DNA from: Smallanthus sonchifolius
Lineage: Eukaryota; Streptophyta; Magnoliopsida; Asterales; Asteraceae
Reading direction: 5' to 3'
Assembly: GCA_023525975.1 (NCBI GenBank)
Contig: CM042032.1
Span: 23,690,001 to 23,754,000, forward strand
Length of the DNA: 64,000 nucleotides
Both the position numbers and the translations under genes were made by a program. This document shows positions 56,401 to 64,000 of this stretch, in pieces. Positions within the stretch are counted from its first letter, which is position 1; each line of letters begins with the position of its first letter. The notes beneath the pieces were generated by a model. It worked only from the letters and a program-made list of their open reading frames with translations, ran no database searches and had not been told where the DNA came from.

Positions 56401-59400
56401 TTGAGGTCTTAAAGATGTTGTCACTGTCCTCCTGGTCAGTTGATGGACCAGCAGTAGTGACAGCCTCGTCCACATCCACTCTTTCAATACTCCCAGAGTG
56501 GACCTTCAAGGGTGAGGAACTTGGGTTGGGTGTTTCGGAAGCAAGACCAATCAGTACCTCCTTGATAGTGGTAGTTGGAGAAGGTACATCACTTTGGTCA
56601 GGTTCCTCTACACTTAAGTTCAAAGAAGAGAGGAATGGCTCGAAGGGCTGTTCTATGGATCCGGGAAGTGATCCTAATCCTAATAGAGAGACTTTCGAAG
56701 GAGTCTCCCTAGCAATGTGTCTTTCCCTTATGATATTCTCACTAGAATGTTGTGATTCTGAGTGAGGGATGTTGGCTTGGGTTTGGGCCTTGGAGGCAAG
56801 AGAAGAAGGAGTTCTCTTGCCCCTCTTCCTTGTATACTTGGCTGCTGTCACACCCCGACCGATGGCGGAATCATCGGTGCGGGACATGTGAGACTGTTCA
56901 TAGCACAAGGTTGACTAAATTGAAATATATTAAAGCCAAATTTCCATTTCACATAATCCAAGTACAAACCAAAATCCAAACAAAGAACAATAAACAATTC
57001 ATAAACTTCTTGATTTAATATTACTAAGTCCAAATCCTATGTTGAGCACGTCTTGAATCGTTCTCACATATTAGGGCCTGAAACATAAATAAAATAAAGT
57101 CAACTAAAAAGTTAGTGAGTATAACACAGTTGTATATAGATAGCATATAGTTGTAAACAAATCCTTTACAAGACATGAAAAATAAGGCATTTATGGGGAG
57201 CTGCTATTGTGTAATCAAGTACAATCAAACCTTAGTAACTAGTATGCAAATTGTGTTGTCGGTATCAATCACCTCCACTTGGGTGGGTTTGTCAGACTCA
57301 ATAGATCTATCATTGAAAACCGTCGGCTTGTATAGTTAATGATTGCACATAGTTTTCACAAAGACTAGCACAACTAGCACTCGGGCACAAAGCTCAAATT
57401 TTGCAGACATGTATGTATGTAGGATTTTGTACTTGTGTTGTTTGAGTAAATGTAGTTGTGAAATGTGTAATGTGTATAAAGTTCATGTTCCACCCCAAAA
57501 GTGTAAAAGAGTAAAAAGGGGTTGTGAATACTCACTTGATATGAAGATGTAGCTAACACAGATTATAGATAGCAATTATGATCCTTGGAATGCACAATTT
57601 AACCTATCGAGTAATGTGTATAGTATCAAATAGATGTACAAAGTTTAAGTCTAAAATGGAAGTTGAATTTGTGTATAAAACTATTGATTTGTATAAAATA
57701 TATAGAGTTTGAAGTAAAATATGTTTGAAATAATTTGATTAGGTTTGAATTGAATAAATAAATAAATATATAATTATAGTTTATGGAATAATGTAAATAT
57801 TAATTGTAATTAAGTATAAATAAATAAATGATTTTGATTTAAAATGTAAATTAAATAACTAATCATTATTTATAAATTTTGTAACTTAATTATTTAAAAC
57901 CTCATTTTAAATAAATATAAATTTAATTTTTATAAACTTTTCAATAAATCATATTTATGCCAAGATTAAACTTTAAATCCATTTTTCAATACAGAACACA
58001 TATTTTTATAAGATCTGAAATATTTACTGATTAAAATATAAAAATTATAATTCTGATAAAAATTCTAAGTCTAGCACGACCGTGCCTCGGAAGGGCACGA
58101 TCGTGCTCAAGCCACGGGCGCGACCGCGCTAGTCGGGACGCGACCGGGTTGATCAACAAGAGCACAATCTAGACAAGTCAACAGGCACGACCGTGCCTTG
58201 GCCCGGCACGGTCGTGTCTATGATTTTTAGACACAACAGGGACTAGCCCAGAGGGCATGACAAGGTCTGGACAGGATGACACGACCGCGCTGCTAGTCGA
58301 CACAACCGCGCTCGATGAGGCACGACCGCGCTAGATGATTAGCGCGACCGTGTCTCTTCCAAATCAGACACGAATTGACAATTTCTTGTATTTTAAACAC
58401 TGGATTTGATAGGGCTTTTGATTAATGGGTTATTACGAGTCTTTTCATATAACTTAATTGTATGAACATCGCGTTTAAGTAGGGATTCGATTAAATCGTT
58501 TTCAATAAAATATGAGTTCTGATTCGGATCGATTTCTATAATGGAAGCCCAAATTGAATAGGGGCTTTCGATACTGATACAGAAAGGAATGAAATAGAAG
58601 ATTCAATTACCCGGAATAGAAGCGAATCGATAGAGAACGGCAGCGAGGAGTTTCGGCGACGGAGATAAAGATTTCCGGTGACTTCGACTGCGATTCCGAC
58701 TGCTTCAATGGATTCGGATTGATTCAGTGATGGTCTGGAAATGCTTGATTGGATTGCTATGAGAATATTGAGAGAATTTGGGTTCTTCTTGAAATGGTTA
58801 ATCGTTTGGAATTTGGTAGGACAAAACCGAAGTGAATTCGAGTAATGGGAATGGTTTATTGAGTTTGTTAATGTGATTAAAGCGTCTTAAAGTTACGAAT
58901 TCGAACGATCGGATGATTAAAGTCACAATTACGATTCGACTGTTACGCAGGTGCGACCGTGCCAAGATAGGCGCGACCGTGCCTAGGTACTTGGCGCGAC
59001 CGTGCTTATACAAAGCACGACTGAGTCTAATTAGGGTTTCTTGACATTTTTCAACTTTAGTCCTTGACTTTTCAGGTTTGATAAGTTTGAATAAAATAGT
59101 TTCTTGTATAGCGTTTAAATGTATATAACCGAGTAACACTTGCGAATTTGTATAGAATTATTGCATTAAATTTACGGCGAGAAAATAATGAGACATTGCA
59201 CGAGTATAGAACTTGAAATTGCATTACATTGAATTGAAATAGGAATACTAAAACCAGAAATGTTACAGCTGCAACCGGGGCCCTGTGTTCCGGTTGAGCA
59301 ATCAAACTGGGGGTGAGTAATGTATGTGCCTATGCATCCTCAGTAGAATGCATAGGTGTTCGATCAAGGGAAACAGTAGGTTGAGTTTGTGGCAGTGAGG

Positions 59401-60235
59401 TGGAGGGTGTGGGATCAGTATCAACTGGGTTTGCTGAACTGTCACCCTGGGCACTATGTGTGTTCAACATTGTAGATAACAATGGAACATCGGCCCCTGA
59501 GAACTTTGATGAAACTGTTATCATGCTTTGAAAAATGTTGTTCTTATGTCCCAGAATTGAGTAGATTCTTGCAGTTTTTGAAAGATCTTGGTGTTCAATA
59601 TTGAACACTTCTTGCAAGAATCTTGGGTACATGAAGAACTGAGATTTCACCCCTTCTTGAAGGTTGTATCTCAAACCTTCAAGAATGAGGTGGGAAAAAT
59701 TGAAACCTGCTCCTGTTATAATACCGTGAACGGCCGACGCAAGTCCGGAGATGAGTTGGTTCCAGCCACTCCTCTTTTGAGATATGCATTGGAGAAGAGT
59801 GTGGCAGAGATACTTCCATTTAGGACCCATGAGTGCCTTCTCTATCGTATACTCTGTTTGATTCCCAGTGTACCCTATGGATACAAAGGTCCTCATGTAT
59901 ACGTCTCTTGGGTAAGAGAGGGCATCCCCTTCATCCTGAAGCTTGAGGTGTTGGCGGAGTTTTGCTTCAGTGATGATCATTTCCTTACCGTCTACTGTGC
60001 CTCTGATTTGAGGAGTGCCCTGTTCAGTAGAATACACGGCTGAGCTCCAAAAATCTTCCATGTGTGAAGTATATATGGTTGGGTTGACGGTTAGGGCATG
60101 GTAAATTTTGGACCGACAGAGGAAGTCGATCATACCGTCGAAACCTTCGGATTTCTTGCCCTTGATTAGGTATGCAGTTAGGTTGTGATATGGGGAGAAC
60201 TTATCGTTGGGGTTGTTTATGTCTGCGCCTGCCAT
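53495..60235 (-). pseudogene. Very long accessory ORF of H, split by a solo LTR
   Basis: Four open pieces lie in one frame: 60235-59333, 59329-59268, 56845-55871 and 55867-53498. The two stops are TAG 59332-59330 and TAA 55870-55868. The solo LTR plus one target copy is 2,427 bases, a multiple of three. ATG 60235 (MAGADINN) is the likely start; a frame from 60445 exists. The N-terminal 200 residues match element A. A Ser/Pro-rich middle follows, then a short coiled coil (about 56260-56170), a long charged Lys/Glu segment (about 54960-54330), a Pro/Ser/Lys-rich stretch and a C-terminal IVNWFHNSQDQVFEIFR module. No signal peptide or clear membrane span. Position is that of the Sirevirus env-like gene; function unknown. 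Confidence 0.75.
56846..59267 (-). mobile_element. Solo LTR in the accessory ORF of H
   Basis: A 2,422 bp gypsy-type LTR reads TGTCACACCCCGACC...TGTTACA with exact flanking GCTGC (56841-56845 and 59268-59272). Leader features (ACTCACTAACTTTTTAG, TTTCAGGCCC on the minus strand near 57120-57075) give minus orientation. It carries GCACGACCGTGC-type near-palindromes at 58070-58360 and 58945-59015. No internal sequence remains, as expected after recombination between two LTRs. Confidence 0.9.
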
Positions 60236-60445
60236 TGTTATGGATTCGGAGGGAAGAGAGAAAGGTGTTTGAATGGTGGTTAATTGTGGAGGGCTTTGAA
60301 TGCTGTGGGAACGGGAGAGAAAGTGATGGGAGCTAGGTTTGAAATTAAATATGAAGAGGTAGAGGGATGATTTGAGTTGGTGATATAACGGCAGACGGAG
60401 AAAAAGCAACTCTACTTGTACGGTACAACCTGTTTCACTTTTCAT

Positions 60446-60860
60446 TGTTACAGCTGTAAAACACTCGAGCAGTCATGGTGAAGACTGACGATATTTACTT
60501 TTACAGCGGGTAAAAGTTAATTTAGACTTATGTTCACCCATCAGCAGCAAACTTGGTTGCTGCTGATGATGTGCTATTAGCTGCAAACTTGGTTGCTGCT
60601 GATAGTTAAGTCTTTCAGCAGCAGATTTGGTAGCTGCTGACTGTTGTATTCATTCCGCAGCAAAACGGTTGCTGCTGACCGCCTTAAAGCTATCCGCAGG
60701 AAACTTGTTCCTGCTGATAACTTAAAGCGATCAGTGGCAAAGGCTTTGCTGCTGAAGCTTTAAACCTGTCAGCAGCTGAGAGGCAAAAATGCTACTGACT
60801 TATAACTTTTATTTACAACAAGGGACAAAAAGACACATTTTAAGGAGAGACTTGAGATGG
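60446..60860 (-). other. Spacer between pol and accessory ORF of H
   Basis: A non-coding stretch with hairpins at 60536-60790, arms AGCAGCAAAC and GTTGCTGCTG or variants. It corresponds in position to 4600-6855 of element A. Confidence 0.75.
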
Positions 60861-63800
60861 ATTTTAATCAAAGTTCATCATACCAATTGATTCAACTAAA
60901 TATCTGAATCTAGCTTCATCAAAAGGTTTTGTAAACAGATCAGCATATTGCTCATTTGTATGAACTTTGGTTAAAATAATTCTCCTTTTCTCAGCTTGAT
61001 CTCTTATGAAATGGTACCTGATGTCGATGTGCTTTGTCTTTGAGTGCTGCACCGGATTGTTTGTGATAGAGATAGCACTCATGTTGTCAATGTGAATTGG
61101 AGTCTGCATGAAGGTCATTCCATAGTCAAGCATTTGATTTTGGATCCAGATGACCTGTGCATTGCAGCTTGAAGCTGTAATGTATTCTGCTTCAGCTGTT
61201 GAAGTAGAAACACGTGTTTGCTTTTTGCATTGCTATGAGATGAGCCTTCCTCCAAGAAATTGACATCCCCCAGATGTGGACTTTTTGTCCAAGTTACAAC
61301 CCCCATAGTCACTGTCAGTGTAGGCATAGAGATTGACATTTTCATTCTTTGGATACCATAGCCCAAGCTTTGGAGCTCCCTTTAGGTATCTAAGGATCCT
61401 TTTAACAGCTTGAAGATGAGACACTTTTGGAGCTGCTTGAAATCTTGCGCAGAGACAAACTGCAAACATGATATCTGGTCTTGAGGCAGTGAGGTACATG
61501 AGAGACCCTATCATTGCTCGGTACTGATGTTGATCAGTGTCTTGTCCTTCTTTATCCGGAGATAATTGATGGTGCACTTGCATAGGAGTTCTTGCAGCAG
61601 AGCAGTCAGTCATTTTGAACCTCTCCAAGATGCTTTTGACATACTTGGATTGACTTATGAAGATTCCAGTTGGTACCTGTTTGACTTGAAGTCCTAAAAA
61701 GAAATTTAGTTCACCCATTGAACTCATTTCAAATTTGGAATGCATCAGAACTTCAAAGTCTTTGCAGAGCTTCTTTCTTGTAGATCCAAAGATAATGTCA
61801 TCGACATAAATCTGGACCAACAAAATTTCGCCCCCTTCATCTTTGATGAAAAGTGTCTGATCAATGGCCCCCCTTCTGAAGTTGTTACTAAGTAGATATC
61901 CAGATAAAGTTTCATACCAGGCTCTTGGGGCTTGGTGTAAGCCATAGAGAGCTTTGTCCAGTTTTAAGACCTTATTTGGATGTGCAGGATCTACAAAGCC
62001 TGGAGGCTGTTTGACATAGACCTCTTCATCAATCGTGCCATACAGAAAGGCACTCTTCACATCCATTTGATAGACCATAAAGTTTTTGGATGCTACATAA
62101 GCCAGAAAAATTCTAATGGCTTCCAGACGGGCAACAGGAGCAAAAACTTCATCATAGTCAATGCCTTCTTCTTGAGTGTAACCTTGAGCTACCAGTCTGG
62201 CTTTGTTCTTGACTACGATGCCCCTCTCATCTTGCTTATTTCTGAAAACCCATCTTGTTCCAATGGCTGTTTGACCAGGTGGAAGATCAACAAGCTTCCA
62301 AACATCTTGTCTTTTGAATTGCAGCAATTCTTCCTGCATTGCTTCAATCCAGCTGTTGTGCTTGAGAGCTTCATCAATCCTTTTGGGTTCCACCTGTGAT
62401 AGAAAGCAGGAGAACAAACAAATGTTGGCTTCATGAGACTTACTTCTTTTCTGGATGCCTGTGTGGACTTGGCCAATGATGTTTTCCAGAGGATGCTCTT
62501 TGTTTATTCTCTGAGCAGGTATCACATCCAGCCGTATTCCCTCTTCAAGATTACTGTGGTTTAGATCAGTATTGTCTTCAGATGTGAGGAGAGGAGCTTG
62601 GAGGATCTGATCATTGTGTTCTACATATTCAGCAGCATTAGCATCAGAGGCCTCTTCATCATGAATTGAGGAGGCTTCATTTAGGATTTCATTGTCAGAG
62701 ATATTGCTGCTTGTGGTGTTGGATGTACCGGCTTCACCTGCACTGGCTTCAATAGCTTCTGCCACTGATGGAGGATCAATGGATGGCCTTTTCATCCTGA
62801 TGTAGGGACTGGGAAACTCCAGTCTGTAGTCAGAAGAAGAGGTTGAGGTAGAAGGTGTTGAGTTTGAAGAAGGAGGCTCCATATTTGAGAATATGAGGGG
62901 CTCAAATATCTGGGTGAAGGAGTCTATATCAAAAAGCCAGTTGGGACCTTTGCCTTGTTCACAGACAACGTGTTCCCTGCATTCCACATTAGTAGATTCT
63001 TCCACAATCCGAGTCCTAGAATTGAACACTCGGTAGGCCTTCGATTGAGAGGAGTAACCCACAAAGTAACCTTCATCAGACTTTGCACCGAATTTAGGAA
63101 GAACTCCATGTGTGATGAGGATGGTACATGGACATCCAAAGGGATTCAGGAAGCCAATGTAGGGAACTCTTTTGAGCCAGAGTTCATAGGGAGTTTTCTG
63201 GAGAGGCTTAACAATAAGGGCTCTATTCTGCACATAACAAGCTGTGCTTACTGCTTCTGCCCAGAAAGTAAGGGGCAGCTTTGAGTCAGCCAGCATAGAT
63301 CTTGCTGATTCAATCAGAGTCCTGTTTCTTCTTTCAGCAACCCCATTTTGTTGAGGAGTTCTTGGAGCACTGTACTGCCTTTCAATGCCCTTGCTCTCAC
63401 AGAAACTATTCAAAGTGTGATTTTTGAACTCTGTTCCCTGATCACACCTTATGATCTTTACCTTCAGATTGCTTTGATTCTCTACCCTGAGAATATAGGA
63501 TTTGAGAATCTCAGCAGTTTCATCTTTTGTTCTTAGAAAGAATACCCAAGAGAATCTGGAGAAGTCATCAGTGATCACCAGACAGTAGGACTTTTTGCCC
63601 ATTGACATGACATTTGTAGGACCAAAGAGATCCATATGCAGTAGCTGGAGAGGAGTGTCATTTGTGTTCAATGTCTTGGGCTTATGGGAACTTTTGTGTT
63701 GTTTTCCCTTCAAGCAGGCAATGCAATGATCGTCTAGCTGGAATTCTTTATCAGGAAGCCCTCTGACAAGATTGTCCTTCACTAATTTATTGATTGTTTT

Positions 63801-63966
63801 GATGTTAACATGGCTTAACCTCCTGTGCCAGAGAGCGGATTCATCAACTGATGCCTTTGACAGAAAACATGAAACACTACCAGATGGAGTGACTTCATTC
63901 ATGTCAAGCACATATAAGTTGTCCTTTCTGTTAGCAGTTAGGAGAATCTTCTCTGGGGGGGTTTAG
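60861..63966 (-). pseudogene. pol: Pol of element H, nearly intact
   Basis: An 892-codon frame (63911-61233) holds the GAG-pre-integrase zinc site (LWHRRLSHVN...CIACLKG), integrase core (LLHMDLFGP, IRCDQGTEF, NGVAERRNRTL, so D,D,E intact), linker, and RT (DYDEVFAPVARLEAIR, active site YVDDIIFGS). RNase H has YTDSDYGGCNLDKKSTSGGCQ. The TAG at 61233-61235 replaces Trp of the SWQCKKQ motif; the frame then continues in phase to the end near 60864. A frame disturbance in a run of C on the minus strand near 63957 precedes the pre-integrase. It is the best preserved copia pol here. Confidence 0.95.
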
Positions 63967-64000
63967 ATAGGCCAGGAGCTAACACGAAACATTCTTTGTC

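Larger units (their letters stand above)
53225..64000 (-). mobile_element. Copia element H, Sirevirus-like, with long accessory ORF
   Basis: On the minus strand the window shows pre-integrase, integrase, RT, RNase H, a hairpin-rich spacer, a very long accessory ORF split by a solo LTR, a polypurine tract and a 236 bp piece of 3' LTR. The 5' half lies right of the window. H and G both contain the pre-integrase segment, so they are two copies, not one inverted element. Confidence 0.9.

Noticed and set aside
59330..60235. Relation of the accessory N-terminal domain to the plant mobile domain (PMD)
   Set aside because: A weak pattern (beta-like segment, then an I/V-T-E...L.L phrase) is suggestive, but by eye it is not enough to claim homology.
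53225..64000. G and H as one element with an inverted 3' part
   Set aside because: Both contain the same GAG-pre-integrase segment and its upstream region, so they are separate copies.

Overview
This is a plant nuclear window made almost entirely of LTR retrotransposons nested inside one another. I found no host gene, rRNA, functional tRNA gene or CRISPR. Support for a plant comes from Ty1/copia elements of the Sirevirus (SIRE/Maximus) type with an extra ORF after pol, chromodomain Ty3/gypsy elements (Tekay/Del-like) with about 2 kb LTRs, an Athila/Tat-type tRNA-Asp primer site, tRNA-iMet primer sites elsewhere, and a mutation pattern like deamination of methylated cytosine. The extra-ORF family is one I recall as abundant in Asteraceae genome annotations, so an Asteraceae-like eudicot is my best guess (inference, not proven). 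Layout, left half: an LTR end (1-836) sits in a 5'-truncated copia element A (837-10313, + strand; decayed pol, two-part accessory ORF, 3' LTR). A abuts a minus-strand LTR E (10314-12265 and 19877-20813), which is split by chromovirus B (12266-19871; target duplication ACATA). An LTR-like block K with two tRNA-like pol III promoter modules (20814-22813) joins a 5'-truncated chromovirus X (22814-26528). X ends in the gag of a minus-strand Athila-like element J (26529-28656, resuming 48730-48871). Layout, right half: a minus-strand, almost non-coding gypsy-type element D (28657-48729) lies in the J LTR. D holds a complete chromovirus C (32219-41304; target duplication TCAAG) in its interior and a truncated copia F (44035-47884) in its 5' LTR. 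Two copies of one Sirevirus-like family follow, joined tail to tail: G (+, 48872-53224; LTR, gag, protease) and H (-, 53225 to beyond 64000; LTR remnant, very long accessory ORF, nearly intact pol). The H accessory ORF is split by a perfect solo LTR (56846-59267; target duplication GCTGC). How the parts work: each element would make an LTR-driven RNA, package it with Gag, process it with the aspartic protease, copy it with RT-RNase H primed by a host tRNA, and insert it with integrase. None here looks autonomous: every pol or gag has stops, frameshifts or deletions, C and H being the least damaged. The most interesting signals are arrays of short perfect hairpins, often with a 33-bp period, in the LTRs and spacers. 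Each family has its own hairpin sequence, and sister elements B and C carry unrelated hairpins at the same LTR position. Next is the roughly 1,500-codon accessory reading frame of H, which stays in phase across a 2.4 kb insertion.
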